A DNA stretch of 64,000 nt from Bradyrhizobium sp. NDS-1 (GCF_032918005.1 NZ_CP136628.1:1969501-2033500); one strand, 5' to 3'; counted from the stretch's first letter, positions 45,899-55,343 are shown. The notes: generated by a model not told the origin, from the sequence alone. Numbers and translations: made by a program.

Positions 45899-46705
45899 TC
45901 ACACCACCGCCAGCGCCTTCGCGATCGCGCGCAGATCCTGCCAGGCCAGCCTCTTGTACGACGGCGAGCGCAACAGATACGCCGGATGGAACGTCGGCAG
46001 CGCGCGGATGGTGCGCTGGCCCGTCTCGTAGTCGAACCAGCGCCCGCGGGTGCGCATGATGCCCTCGCGCGTTCCCAGCAATGTCTGCGTCGACGGGTTG
46101 CCGAGCGTCACCAGCACGTCGGGATTCACCAGCTCGATCTGGCGCTGGATGAAGGGCAGGCACACTTGCGTCTCCTGCGGCGTCGGCGTGCGGTTGCCGG
46201 GTGGCCGCCAGGGGATCACGTTGGCGATATAGGCGGTGCTGCGGTTGAGGCCGATCGCGCCGATCATGAGGTCGAGCAGCTTGCCGCTGCGCCCGACGAA
46301 GGGCAGTCCCTCGATGTCCTCGTCGCGCCCCGGCGCCTCGCCGACGAACATGATGCGCGCCTGCGGATTGCCGTCGGCGAACACCAGCCGCGTCGCCGTG
46401 TGCTTCAGCGCGCAGCCCTCGAAGCTTTGCATCAACTCGCGCAGCGCCTCCAGCGTCGGCGCGGTGCGCGCGGCCTCGCGGGCCGACGCGATCGCGACGT
46501 CGGGGGCGGGAGCGGTCTCGCCCCTCATGACCGCCGGCGCGGCCGGCCGCGGCGCCTCGACCGGCGGTGCGACGCGCGGGGTTGGCGGTGGGGCAGCCAA
46601 TTCCGCCAGGCGGTCGATCGGGTCCTCCGCGAGCGCGCAATCGACCCCAGCCTCCAGATAGAAGGCGAGAAGCTCGCGGACGGTGGGTGCGGGTTCGGGT
46701 ATCAT
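45899..46705 (-). CDS. Family 4-type uracil-DNA glycosylase
   Basis: The 268-residue protein removes uracil from DNA and belongs to the family 4 uracil-DNA glycosylase group. Motifs are GEAPGRDED (122-130), [11 protein letters not shown] and [10 protein letters not shown] near the C terminus. Only three cysteines exist (C23, C98, C182), so the classic four-Cys 4Fe-4S set (CX2C plus two more) is incomplete: only one Cys remains at the first pair (GCALKHT). A Pro-rich linker of about 25 residues joins a short N-terminal segment to the core. It is divergent from the ETF-QO gene. Confidence 0.86.
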   Translation of the reverse strand: MIPEPAPTVRELLAFYLEAGVDCALAEDPIDRLAELAAPPPTPRVAPPVEAPRPAAPAVMRGETAPAPDVAIASAREAARTAPTLEALRELMQSFEGCALKHTATRLVFADGNPQARIMFVGEAPGRDEDIEGLPFVGRSGKLLDLMIGAIGLNRSTAYIANVIPWRPPGNRTPTPQETQVCLPFIQRQIELVNPDVLVTLGNPSTQTLLGTREGIMRTRGRWFDYETGQRTIRALPTFHPAYLLRSPSYKRLAWQDLRAIAKALAVV

Positions 46706-46840
46706 GAGAAAGTCTGACTATTAGTTCAGTTTAAGGCGCCTTGCATCCCAGCGGAACGCATTTCCGTGGTTGTCCTACCCGGAAAAATCGGAAACAAGAG
46801 GGCGCAAATGACCAAGGACCGTCTCAAGGGCTGAGATCAG

Positions 46841-48502
46841 ATGAGCACCGAAGAACTTCCTCCGCGCGAATCCATGGAATTCGACGTCGTCATCGTCGGT
46901 GCCGGCCCCTCGGGCCTGTCCGCCGCGATCCGGCTGAAGCAGCTCAATGCCGATCTCAACGTCGTCGTCGTGGAGAAGGGCTCCGAGGTCGGCGCGCATA
47001 TTCTCTCGGGTGCCGTGATCGATCCGGCCGGCCTCGACAAGCTGATCCCGGACTGGCGCGAGGATTCCGACTGCCCGCTGAAGACGCAGGTGAAGGACGA
47101 CCGCTTCTATTGGATGACGGCCGGCGGCGCGATCAAGTTGCCGAACTTCATGATGCCGCCGCTGATGAACAATCATCACTGCTACATCGGCTCGCTCGGC
47201 AATGTCTGCCGCTGGCTGGCGCGAAAGGCCGAGGCGCTCGGCGTCGAGATCTATCCGGGCTTTGCCGCTGCCGAAGTGCTCTATGACGAGGAGGGCAGGG
47301 TCAGGGGCATCGCCACCGGCGATATGGGCATCGGCCGCGACGGCAAGCCGAAGGACTCCTTCACCCGCGGCATGGAATTGCTCGGCAAGTACACGCTGTT
47401 CGCCGAGGGCGCCCGCGGCAGCCTGACCAAGCAGCTCATCGCGAAGTTCGCGCTGGATGCCAAGAGCGAGCCGGCGAAGTTCGGCATCGGCCTCAAGGAA
47501 GTCTGGCAGATCGATCCGGCGAAGCATCAAAAGGGGTTGATCCAGCATTCCTTCGGCTGGCCGCTCGACATGAAGACCGGCGGCGGCTCCTTCCTCTATC
47601 ATTACGACGACAATCTCGTCGCCGTCGGCTTCGTCGTGCATCTGAACTACGACGATCCCTATCTGTCGCCGTTCGACGAGTTCCAACGCTTCAAGACCCA
47701 TGCCTCGATCCGCGGCACCTTCGAGGGCGCCAAGCGGCTCGCTTACGGTGCGCGCGCCATCACCGAGGGCGGTTATCAGTCGGTGCCGAAGCTCAGCTTC
47801 CCCGGCGGCGCGCTGATCGGCTGCGCGGCCGGCTTTGTCAACGTGCCGCGCATCAAGGGCGTGCACAATGCGATGGGCACCGGCATGCTCGCAGCCGAGC
47901 ACGTCGCGGCAGCGCTCGCCGCCGATCGCGCCAATGACGAGCTGGTCGAGTACGAGAACGCCTGGCGCTCGTCCTCCGTTGGCAAGGACCTGTTCCTGGT
48001 GCGCAACGTCAAGCCGCTGTGGTCGAAGTTCGGCACCGTGCTCGGTGTCGCGCTCGGTGGCCTCGACATGTGGTGCAACACGCTGTTCGGCGCCTCACCG
48101 TTCGGGACCCAGTCGCATGCCAAGCCCGATCGCGCCACGCTCGATCCGGCCAGGCAGCATGCCCCGAAAAACTACCCGAAGCCGGACGGCAAGATCTCGT
48201 TCGACAAGCTGTCCTCGGTGTTCCTGTCCAACACCAATCACGAGGAGGACCAGCCGGTCCATCTCAAGGTCACGGACATGAACCTGCAGAAGACTTCCGA
48301 GCACGACGTGTTCGCCGGTCCTTCGAATCGCTATTGCCCGGCCGGCGTCTATGAGTGGGTCGAGGAGGGATCGAGCCCGCGATTCCAGATCAACGCGCAG
48401 AACTGCGTCCACTGCAAAACCTGCGACGTGAAGGATCCCAACGGTAACATCACCTGGGTTCCTCCGGAGGGCGGCGGCGGCCCGAACTACGAGGCGATGT
48501 AG
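46841..48502 (+). CDS. Electron transfer flavoprotein-ubiquinone oxidoreductase
   Basis: ETF-QO takes electrons from electron transfer flavoprotein (fatty acid and amino acid oxidation) and passes them to ubiquinone at the membrane. The 553-residue protein is full length. VVIVGAGPSGLSAAI (16-30) binds FAD, and a C-terminal 4Fe-4S domain has C499 (CPAGVYEW) and C522, C525 and C528 (CVHCKTC). The domain ends WVPPEGGGGPNYEAM, as in homologues. It links beta-oxidation to the same quinone pool used by the bc1 complex in this window. A hairpin follows the stop. Confidence 0.96.
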   Translation: MSTEELPPRESMEFDVVIVGAGPSGLSAAIRLKQLNADLNVVVVEKGSEVGAHILSGAVIDPAGLDKLIPDWREDSDCPLKTQVKDDRFYWMTAGGAIKLPNFMMPPLMNNHHCYIGSLGNVCRWLARKAEALGVEIYPGFAAAEVLYDEEGRVRGIATGDMGIGRDGKPKDSFTRGMELLGKYTLFAEGARGSLTKQLIAKFALDAKSEPAKFGIGLKEVWQIDPAKHQKGLIQHSFGWPLDMKTGGGSFLYHYDDNLVAVGFVVHLNYDDPYLSPFDEFQRFKTHASIRGTFEGAKRLAYGARAITEGGYQSVPKLSFPGGALIGCAAGFVNVPRIKGVHNAMGTGMLAAEHVAAALAADRANDELVEYENAWRSSSVGKDLFLVRNVKPLWSKFGTVLGVALGGLDMWCNTLFGASPFGTQSHAKPDRATLDPARQHAPKNYPKPDGKISFDKLSSVFLSNTNHEEDQPVHLKVTDMNLQKTSEHDVFAGPSNRYCPAGVYEWVEEGSSPRFQINAQNCVHCKTCDVKDPNGNITWVPPEGGGGPNYEAM

Positions 48503-48547
48503 GCCTGACGCCAAAGGTGATCGGGCGCACGTTCGCGTGAGGAGGGG

Positions 48548-48570
48548 GCCGCGACCACCGGTCGCGGCCA
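48548..48570 (+). terminator. Hairpin after the ETF-QO gene
   Basis: GGCCGCGACC (48548-48557), loop ACC, GGTCGCGGCC (48561-48570): a perfect 10-bp stem 46 nt after the stop. No T run follows, so it may stabilise the 3' end rather than terminate. The rest of the gap to 48791 shows nothing clear. Confidence 0.6.
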
Positions 48571-48791
48571 CGATAAGGCCATAGTAGCGGCGTCTTGGGG
48601 CTGCTCCGGACCGGTTACCTGGCCGATTTGGGCCGTGTGGAGGGGATCGTCCGGCCCGAATCCTTGCGGCGAAGCGCCAAAAGCGGCATTGTTGGCCCGA
48701 CGGTTCCGGGTCCCGATGCCACCGGCCGCGTTCGCATGCGAAACGGCCTTCTGCTGCAAACCCAGGCACTACCAACTCAAGGCGAGCCCTG

Positions 48792-50588
48792 ATGTTTTCA
48801 AATCGTTTCAACCGCTGGACCGTTGCCGCCATCGCCCTCGTGGGCACAGCGATCGCGACCGTCCCGGGCAGCGTCTCGGCGCAGACGCCGGATCACCCGG
48901 AGAACACGGCGGCGCAGTTTCCGACCCGAAACGATCTGAAGTCGCTCACCGGTGCCGGCAGCTATCTCGCCGCCCGCCACGCCAGCGTCGAGCGCGACGC
49001 CGCCTCCGCCGCTGCGTTCTACCGCTCGGCGCTGCGCACCGATCCGAAGAACAACGAGCTGCTCGACCGCGCCTTCATCTCGTCGGTCGCCGACGGGGAC
49101 ATCGACGAGGCGGTCAAGCTCGCCGAGCGCGTCCTCGCCATCGACAAGACCAATCGCGTCGCGCGTCTCGTCGTCGGCGTGCATGATCTCAAGGTGAAGA
49201 AATACGCGGCCGCGCAGACCAACATCAACCAGTCGATCCGCGGTCCGATTACCGATCTCGTCGCCACGCTGCTGTCGGGTTGGGCTGCCTACGGTGCGGG
49301 CGACGCCAAGGGCGGTGTCGCCACCATCGACAAGCTGGCGGGTCCCGAATGGTATCCGCTGTTCAAGGACCTTCATGCCGGCATGATCCTCGAGCTCTCC
49401 GGCAAGGAGAAGGACGCCGGCACCCGCTTCGAGCGCGCCTACAAGCTCGATGATTCCATGCTGCGGGTGACCGAGGCCTATGCGCGCTGGCTGTCGCGCA
49501 ACAAGGAATCCGCCGCGGCGACCACCGTCTATCAGGCCTTCGACAAGAAGCTCGCCCGCCATCCGCTAATCCAGGAAGGCCTGCGCGAGACCAAAGCCGG
49601 CAAGAAAATGGCGCCGCTGGTCGATTCCGCCCAGGCCGGCGCCGCCGAAGCGCTCTACGGTATCGGCGCCACGCTGACCCGCCGCGGCGGCGAGGATCTG
49701 GCGCTGGTCTATCTCCAGCTCTCGCTCTACCTCCAGCCGACGCATCCGCTGGCGCTGCTTTCGCTCGCCGATCTCTACGAATCGGTGAAGCGGCCGCAGA
49801 TGGCGATCAAGGTGTATGAGCGTGTGCCGTCGAGCTCGCCGCTCAAGCGCAACGCGCAGATCCAGCTCGCCATTGATCTGGATTCCGCCGACCGCACCGA
49901 CGAGGCGATCAAGATCCTCAAGGGTGTCACCACGGAGGATGCCAAGGACCTCGAAGCCATCATGGCGCTCGGCAACATCCAGCGCGGCCGCAAGAAGTTC
50001 GGCGACTGCGGCGCGACCTATTCGCAAGGCATCGACGTGCTGCCGGCCGGCAACGACAAGGCCAACAGCGTCTGGTATTACTATCGCGGCATCTGCGAGG
50101 AGCGCTCCAAGCAGTGGGCCAAGGCCGAGGCCGACATGAAGAAGGCGCTCGAGCTGCAGCCCGATCAGCCCCACGTCCTCAACTATCTCGGCTATTCCTG
50201 GATCGACCAGGGCGTGAACCTCAGCGAAGGCATGAAGATGATCAAGCGCGCCGTCGAGCAGCGTCCCGACGACGGCTACATCGTCGATTCCCTCGGCTGG
50301 GCCTATTACCGCATCGGCAATTACGAGGAAGCGGTGAAGAATCTCGAGCGCGCGATCGACCTCAAGCCCGAGGATCCCACCATCAACGATCACCTTGGCG
50401 ATGCCTATTGGCGCGTCGGCCGCACGCTGGAAGCCAAATTCCAGTGGTCGCACGCCCGGGATCTCAAGCCGGAGCCGGAAGAGCTGCCGAAGATCGAGGC
50501 CAAGATTGCGAACGGGCTGACCGACGACAATTCGAACTCTTCGGCTGCGCAGGCGGAAAAGAAGAAGGACGACGGCAGGGGCGGCTAG
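48792..50588 (+). CDS. Exported tetratricopeptide repeat protein
   Basis: A 598-residue protein with a Sec signal (residues 1-31, RWTVAAIALVGTAIATVPGSVSAQ, cleaved near SAQ) and tandem TPR helices through most of its length. The clearest repeats are near the C terminus (EADMKKALELQPDQPHVLNYLGYSWIDQG and NLERAIDLKPEDPTINDHLGDAYWRVGR). The TPRs mediate protein binding, probably in the periplasm or at the outer membrane. The tail is Lys- and Glu-rich. ispE follows 85 nt downstream beyond a repeat. The partner is unknown. Confidence 0.88.
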   Translation: MFSNRFNRWTVAAIALVGTAIATVPGSVSAQTPDHPENTAAQFPTRNDLKSLTGAGSYLAARHASVERDAASAAAFYRSALRTDPKNNELLDRAFISSVADGDIDEAVKLAERVLAIDKTNRVARLVVGVHDLKVKKYAAAQTNINQSIRGPITDLVATLLSGWAAYGAGDAKGGVATIDKLAGPEWYPLFKDLHAGMILELSGKEKDAGTRFERAYKLDDSMLRVTEAYARWLSRNKESAAATTVYQAFDKKLARHPLIQEGLRETKAGKKMAPLVDSAQAGAAEALYGIGATLTRRGGEDLALVYLQLSLYLQPTHPLALLSLADLYESVKRPQMAIKVYERVPSSSPLKRNAQIQLAIDLDSADRTDEAIKILKGVTTEDAKDLEAIMALGNIQRGRKKFGDCGATYSQGIDVLPAGNDKANSVWYYYRGICEERSKQWAKAEADMKKALELQPDQPHVLNYLGYSWIDQGVNLSEGMKMIKRAVEQRPDDGYIVDSLGWAYYRIGNYEEAVKNLERAIDLKPEDPTINDHLGDAYWRVGRTLEAKFQWSHARDLKPEPEELPKIEAKIANGLTDDNSNSSAAQAEKKKDDGRGG

Positions 50589-50591
50589 GCC

Positions 50592-50643
50592 GTCGCATGA
50601 TCCGGAAAAGTGTGTGGCGGTTTTCCGATTAGATCATGCGCGA
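50592..50643. repeat. Palindromic repeat between the TPR gene and ispE
   Basis: GTCGCATGATC-CGGAAAA pairs with TTTTCCG-(attA)-GATCATGCGcGAC. The TCGCATGATCCGGAAAA core is typical of a dispersed Bradyrhizobium element. It lies between co-oriented genes and may serve as an mRNA end for the TPR gene. Confidence 0.82.
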
Positions 50644-50672
50644 CAAACAAGTGAAGTTGGGGGCGTTCGCCG

Positions 50673-51557
50673 ATGCCGGCGTTGATTGAAGAAGGACGGG
50701 CGAAGGTCAATCTCAGCCTTCGCGTCGTCGGCCGTCGTGCCGATGGCTATCATGATCTCGAAAGCGTGGTCGCGTTTGCCGACTGCGCCGACCGGCTCAC
50801 GCTGGAGCCGGGCGGCGAGCTGAAGCTCGCCACCACTGGGCCGCTGGCCGCGGCCTGCGGCGATACCGCCGACAATCTCGTGCTCAAGGCCGCCAAGCTT
50901 CTGGCCGAGGCGGTGCCCGGCCTGAAGCTGGGCGCCTTCGCCCTCGACAAGGTACTGCCGGTTGCTGCCGGCATTGGCGGCGGCTCGGCCGACGCCGCGG
51001 CGGCGCTGCGGCTGCTCGCCCGTCTCAACGATCTGTCGCTCGATGATCCCCGACTGCAAATGGTCGCGCTCGCGACCGGCGCCGATGTGCCGGTGTGCCT
51101 CGTCTCGCGCGCCTGCGACATGACCGGCGTCGGCGAGCAGCTGCTGCCGCTCGCGCTGCCAAGCATGCCTTGCGTGATGGTCAATCCGCGCGTGCCCGTC
51201 GCCACCAAGGACGTGTTCCAGGCGCTGGGCCTGCGCAACGGCGAACTGCTGGTTGGCGTGACCGACGTCATCCGCGCTCCGGCCTGGTCGGACGAGGGGG
51301 CCTCCATCACCGATTGGGTCGATGTGCTCGAAACCGTGGCCAACGATCTCGAAGCACCTGCGCTGCGTATCCAACCTGTCATCGGCGACGTGCTGGAAGC
51401 CCTGCGCTCTTCCGCCGGCGTCAAGCTCGCCCGCATGTCCGGCTCGGGCGCGACGTGCTTTGCGATCTATGGCTCGGCCGCCGATGCGCACGCCGCCGCC
51501 GAAAAGATCCGGCGCGACCACTCCGGCTGGTGGGTGCATGCGGGGACGTTGAGCTAA
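50673..51557 (+). CDS. ispE: 4-diphosphocytidyl-2-C-methyl-D-erythritol kinase
   Basis: IspE phosphorylates CDP-methylerythritol in the MEP route to isoprenoids. It is a GHMP kinase, 294 residues, full length. The N-terminal RAKVNLSLRVVGRRADGYH (9-27) holds the substrate Lys and His, and PVAAGIGGGSADAAAAL (96-112) is the ATP-binding glycine motif. The C-terminal GHMP region has VKLARMSGSGATCFAIY. A weak ribosome site precedes the ATG. Co-oriented with the TPR gene and converging with the hydrolase gene, it is near but not linked to the polyprenyl synthase that uses its end products. Confidence 0.95.
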   Translation: MPALIEEGRAKVNLSLRVVGRRADGYHDLESVVAFADCADRLTLEPGGELKLATTGPLAAACGDTADNLVLKAAKLLAEAVPGLKLGAFALDKVLPVAAGIGGGSADAAAALRLLARLNDLSLDDPRLQMVALATGADVPVCLVSRACDMTGVGEQLLPLALPSMPCVMVNPRVPVATKDVFQALGLRNGELLVGVTDVIRAPAWSDEGASITDWVDVLETVANDLEAPALRIQPVIGDVLEALRSSAGVKLARMSGSGATCFAIYGSAADAHAAAEKIRRDHSGWWVHAGTLS

Positions 51558-51580
51558 TCCAGCGCTTCGTCAAAGACGCT

Positions 51581-51698
51581 GCCGTAGGGTGGGCAAAGCG
51601 ACTTGTCCCGCCGTAGCTCGAAGAGCGAAGGCGGAAGCGTGCCCACCACTTCCAAGAACGTGGGCACGGCGCTGTCGTGCCTTCGCCCACCCTACGGC
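51581..51698. repeat. Palindromic intergenic repeat, GTAGGGTGGGC family
   Basis: The 14-base arms GCCGTAGGGTGGGC (51581-51594) and GCCCACCCTACGGC (51685-51698) are perfectly complementary; an inner CGTGCCCAC / GTGGGCACG pair forms a second stem. It fills the convergent gap between ispE and the hydrolase gene. Confidence 0.88.
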
Positions 51699-51705
51699 AG
51701 TTGAG

Positions 51706-52581
51706 CTAGCCGCATTCCTCGGGCAATCCCAGGAATCGCTGGATCTCGCCCAACACCTCCTGCGGCTTGTCGTGCTGCAGCCAGTGCCCGGCGCCGGCGA
51801 TGGTCTCGACGCGTGCTTGCGGGAAATAACGCTCCAGGCCCGCGGCCCTGGCCCCGGCGAGAAAACTTTCACCGGCATTGAGCAACAGCGTCGGGCAGGC
51901 GATGCGCGCCCACAGCGCGACGTGATCGTCAGGCCAGAGCCGGTGCGGCGCCGAGGCGCGCTGATAGGGATCGAACTTCCAGCTATAGGTGCCATCCTCA
52001 TTCTGCCTCGCGCCGTGCGTGGCGAGATGCAGCGCGAGGTCGCGGGACAGGCGCTTGTTGTGAAGGACCATCTGCGCCGCCGCGTTCTCGAGGGTCGCGT
52101 AGCGGCGGGGTGTACGGTCATGCAGCTTGTCGAGCTGGCCGACCCATTTGCTGATGCGCTCGTGCGTCGGGGCCTTCGGCGTATCCGGTAACATGGTCAC
52201 GCCGTCGAGCACGACCAGCTTCGAGACCTTTTCTGGGAATGATCCTGAAAAGATCAGGCTCACCATGCCGCCCATCGAGTGCCCGACGAGAGTCACCTGA
52301 GGCGCTGCGACAACGCGGATGAGCTGGGCGAGATCGTAGACATATTCGGTCAGCGCGTAGCTGCCGCCCCTGGTCCATTCGGAATCGCCGTGGCCGCGCA
52401 GATCGGGCGCGAGCACGCGGAAATGCGGCTGCAACGACCGGGCAATGACGTCCCAGCTACGGCAGTGATCGCGGCCGCCATGGACCAGAATGAGAGGCGG
52501 CGCGCTCTCATTGCCCCAATCGGCGTAATGCAGCCGCAGGCCGTGCGATTCATAGAAGCGGTCCTGCGGGGTGCTATCCAT
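51706..52581 (-). CDS. Alpha/beta hydrolase
   Basis: A 291-residue alpha/beta hydrolase. LILVHGGRDHCRSW (30-43) is the oxyanion region, S102 in GHSMGGM is the nucleophile, and GAGHWLQHDKP holds the catalytic His. The substrate is not predictable: the family includes esterases, lipases and epoxide hydrolases. Its ATG overlaps the upstream lysE stop by 8 nt, so it is translationally coupled as the last gene of the polyprenyl synthase-LysE-hydrolase operon. Confidence 0.87.
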   Translation of the reverse strand: MDSTPQDRFYESHGLRLHYADWGNESAPPLILVHGGRDHCRSWDVIARSLQPHFRVLAPDLRGHGDSEWTRGGSYALTEYVYDLAQLIRVVAAPQVTLVGHSMGGMVSLIFSGSFPEKVSKLVVLDGVTMLPDTPKAPTHERISKWVGQLDKLHDRTPRRYATLENAAAQMVLHNKRLSRDLALHLATHGARQNEDGTYSWKFDPYQRASAPHRLWPDDHVALWARIACPTLLLNAGESFLAGARAAGLERYFPQARVETIAGAGHWLQHDKPQEVLGEIQRFLGLPEECG

Positions 52582-53206
52582 TCGCCGGCCGCCGCGCCAA
52601 TGCCAGCGAGAGGCCGAGACCTGCGATGAAGACGCCGGAGCCCTGCGTGAGCCGCCGCATCAGATGCGGACGTCCAACAAGCTGAGTGCGCGTCGCGGAG
52701 GCCATCAACACCACGGCGACATCGGCGAGCGTGTTCAACGCCACCGAGATCGCACCCAACATGATGAATTGCAGCGTGATGTTGGATCCCGTGGGATCGA
52801 GGAACTGCGGAATGAAGGCGAGGAAGAACGCGGCGGTCTTCGGGTTCAGCGCCTCGACGAGCACGCCGTCGCGAAACGCGCGCTTGTCGCCGACAGATTC
52901 GCTCTCGAAGGACAGCGTGCGGCTGGCGCCGCGAAACGTCTTGATGCCAAGCCAGACCAGATAAAGCGCGCCGACGAACTTCACCGCGGCAAACAGCTCG
53001 GCGCTGGCAAGGATGATCGCGGAGATGCCGAGGCTGCCCGCCAGCACATGAACCAGCCCGCCCAGCGCTGTGCCGGCGGTCGAGGCGAAACCGCTGGCAC
53101 GTCCTTCGGACAGGGTCCGCGCTGCGACGTAGAAGATACCCGGGCCGGGAACGGCGGCAATCAGCAAGGCTGCGGCCAGGAACAGCCAGAAGTTCGTTTC
53201 GCTCAT
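52574..53206 (-). CDS. LysE family translocator
   Basis: A 210-residue inner-membrane protein of the LysE/RhtB amino acid exporter family. About six helices are visible, for example FLAAALLIAAVPGPGIFYVAA and TAAFFLAFIPQFLDPTG. The early GPGIFYVAARTLSEGRASG matches the family signature at the first loop. The exported compound is unknown. It starts 8 nt after the polyprenyl synthase stop, so the two are in one transcript; a link to prenyl metabolism is not evident. Confidence 0.88.
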   Translation of the reverse strand: MSETNFWLFLAAALLIAAVPGPGIFYVAARTLSEGRASGFASTAGTALGGLVHVLAGSLGISAIILASAELFAAVKFVGALYLVWLGIKTFRGASRTLSFESESVGDKRAFRDGVLVEALNPKTAAFFLAFIPQFLDPTGSNITLQFIMLGAISVALNTLADVAVVLMASATRTQLVGRPHLMRRLTQGSGVFIAGLGLSLALARRPANG

Positions 53207-53213
53207 ATTTCGC

Positions 53214-54233
53214 CTAATGCGACCGCGCCAGGCAGAACGCCACGACCTGCTCCAGCGCGCCCTTCATCGGCGAGGAGGGGAACAGCGCCAGCGCGTCGAC
53301 TGCCATGGCGCCGTAGTGCTGGGCGCGGCTCAGCGTGTCCTCGAGCGCGCGGTGCTTGTTCATCAGGCCGATGGCGTGGTCGAGGTCGGAATCGCCGATC
53401 TCGCCACGCTCCAGCGCGCGGATCCAGAACGCGCGCTCGGTGTCGTTGCCGCGGCGGAAGGCGAGCACGACGGGCAGGGTGATCTTGCCTTCGCGGAAAT
53501 CGTCGCCGGTGTTCTTGCCGAGCTTGGCGCTCTTGCCGCCATAGTCGAGCACGTCGTCGACGAGCTGGAAGGCGATGCCGAGATTCATGCCGACCGAGCG
53601 GCAGGCGGTCTGTTCCGCCTTCGGGCGGTTGGCGATGACGGGGCCGACCTCGCAGGCGGCGGCGAACAGTTCGGCGGTCTTGCCGCGGATCACGGCGAGA
53701 TATTCGTCCTCGGTGGTTGCGGTGTTCTTGGCGGCGGCAAGCTGCATCACCTCGCCTTCGGCGATGGTGGCGGCGGCCGCGGAGAGGATGTCGAGCGCAC
53801 GGAGCGAGCCGACCTCGACCATCATGCGGAAGGCCTGGCCGAGCAGGAAGTCCCCGACCAGCACGCTCGCCTCGTTGCCCCAGAGCATGCGCGCCGACAG
53901 CTTGCCGCGGCGCATCTCGCTCTCGTCGACGACGTCGTCATGGAGCAGGGTGGCCGTGTGCATGAACTCGACCGAGGCGGCGAGCTTGATATGGCCGTCG
54001 CCGGTGTAGCCGGCGAGGCTGGCCATGGCGAGCGTCAGCATCGGCCGCAGGCGCTTGCCTCCGGAGGAGATCAGATGGTTGGCCACTTCCGGGATCATGG
54101 TCACGTCCGAACCGGTCCGCGACAGGATCGTGGCGTTGACGCGCTCCATATCAGGGGCGACAAGGGCAACCAGCTCTTCGATCGACGCGCCGGGAGTTTC
54201 GAAAGGTACGATGACGGCCACGCCGGTCTCCAA
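53214..54233 (-). CDS. Polyprenyl diphosphate synthase (quinone side chain)
   Basis: A trans-prenyltransferase of 339 residues that extends farnesyl or geranylgeranyl diphosphate with isopentenyl units to the C40-C50 side chain of ubiquinone. The two aspartate-rich motifs are DDVVD (99-103) and DDVLD (226-230); the GGKRLRP (58-64) segment binds diphosphate. Length and RMLWGNEASVLVGDFL match octaprenyl to decaprenyl synthases (IspB type), and in alphaproteobacteria decaprenyl is the usual chain. The exact length cannot be read here. It is divergent from the DUF2007 gene and first in its operon. Confidence 0.92.
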   Translation of the reverse strand: METGVAVIVPFETPGASIEELVALVAPDMERVNATILSRTGSDVTMIPEVANHLISSGGKRLRPMLTLAMASLAGYTGDGHIKLAASVEFMHTATLLHDDVVDESEMRRGKLSARMLWGNEASVLVGDFLLGQAFRMMVEVGSLRALDILSAAAATIAEGEVMQLAAAKNTATTEDEYLAVIRGKTAELFAAACEVGPVIANRPKAEQTACRSVGMNLGIAFQLVDDVLDYGGKSAKLGKNTGDDFREGKITLPVVLAFRRGNDTERAFWIRALERGEIGDSDLDHAIGLMNKHRALEDTLSRAQHYGAMAVDALALFPSSPMKGALEQVVAFCLARSH

Positions 54234-54354
54234 TATTTGCCCCGGAAGGGCTATTCTGATGGAAAGACAATAGAAACTGGCGGCGGATGCGGCAAGTGCC
54301 GCGGAACCATTGACATTTGCCGCTTTTAGCTACTTCGGGCAGGAGATCTCTCAT

Positions 54355-54582
54355 TTGCGTGAACTGGTTCGGACCAACGATATGGTGCTGGTGTCGGCGA
54401 TCGGCGCGCTGCTCGACGGCGCCAACATCCATCATCTGGTGCTGGACCAGAACATGAGCATCATCGAGGGCTCGCTCGGCATTTTGCCGCGGCGGATCCT
54501 GGTTCATGAGGACGATGCCCAGGAGGCGCGGGCGCTCCTCACCGACGCCGGCCTTGGTCACGAACTGCGCGGCGATGAGTGA
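54355..54582 (+). CDS. DUF2007 family small protein, TTG start
   Basis: A 75-residue protein of the DUF2007 family (putative signal-transducing fold): LVRTNDMVLVSAIGALLDGANI and PRRILVHEDDAQEARALLTDAG are the two halves of a small ferredoxin-like fold. The start is TTG at 54355 with AGGAGA 8 nt upstream; a longer open frame from 54310 lacks a better ribosome site. The stop overlaps the next ATG by 8 nt, so the pair is coupled. The function of DUF2007 proteins is not known. Confidence 0.8.
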   Translation: MRELVRTNDMVLVSAIGALLDGANIHHLVLDQNMSIIEGSLGILPRRILVHEDDAQEARALLTDAGLGHELRGDE

Positions 54583-55339
54583 GGCCGCAAATATGACCGA
54601 GGACGCCTTTCTCGGAGGGCGCCTGCGGCTGAGGCAAAAGCGGTCCGGCCATCGCGCCGGGCATGATGCCATCCTGCTTGCGGCGGCGACAGAGGCCCGG
54701 GCAGAGGACCGCGTGGTTGATTTCGGCGCCGGTATCGGCACGGCCGGACTGGCGCTGGCGCGGCGCATTCCCGGTGTCAGGCTCACCCTGGTCGAGATCG
54801 ATCCGGAGCTGGCCGGGCTCGCGCGCGACAACGCAGCGGCGAATGCGATTGCCGCCGAGACGATCGTGCTCGACGTCACGGCTGGCGCCGAGGCCTTTGC
54901 GGCGAACGGGTTGTCGCCCGACAGCGTCGACGTGGTGTTGATGAATCCGCCCTTCAACGATCCGGCTCGACATCGCGGCTCGCCGGATCAGGCGCGTCAC
55001 ACCGCGCATATGGCGACGGAGGAAACCCTGCATGCGTGGGTGCATGCCGCGCGGCGCATTCTCCGATCGAATGGTGTGCTGACATTGATCTGGCGTGCAG
55101 ATGGCATCACTGAGGTGCTGGCGGCGCTGTCGCGCGGCTTCAGCGGACTCTCGATCCTGCCGGTTCACGGCGAGGCGGGACGGCCCGCGATCCGCGTGCT
55201 GGTGCGGGCAGTCAAAGGCGGCCGGGCCCCGACGCGGTTGCTGCCGGGGCTTGTGCTCAACGACGAGTCACGCATGCCTAAGAACGAGACGACGGAAATT
55301 CTGGAGGGCAGAGCGGCCTTGCCGCTGGTGGACCCGTGA
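54575..55339 (+). CDS. tRNA/RNA adenine N6-methyltransferase-like (TrmN6 family)
   Basis: A 254-residue class I SAM methyltransferase. VVDFGAGIGTAGLALARR (about 48-65) is motif I, TLVEIDPELAGLARDN binds the SAM ribose, and NPPF in VVLMNPPFNDPARH is the catalytic motif of N6-adenine or N2-guanine RNA methyltransferases. The FLGGRLRLRQKRSGHRAGHD start matches the tRNA1(Val) A37 enzyme TrmN6 (YfiC). The ATG is inside the DUF2007 gene, coupling the two. The exact target position is an inference from family. Confidence 0.85.
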   Translation: MSEAANMTEDAFLGGRLRLRQKRSGHRAGHDAILLAAATEARAEDRVVDFGAGIGTAGLALARRIPGVRLTLVEIDPELAGLARDNAAANAIAAETIVLDVTAGAEAFAANGLSPDSVDVVLMNPPFNDPARHRGSPDQARHTAHMATEETLHAWVHAARRILRSNGVLTLIWRADGITEVLAALSRGFSGLSILPVHGEAGRPAIRVLVRAVKGGRAPTRLLPGLVLNDESRMPKNETTEILEGRAALPLVDP

Positions 55340-55343
55340 AAGC

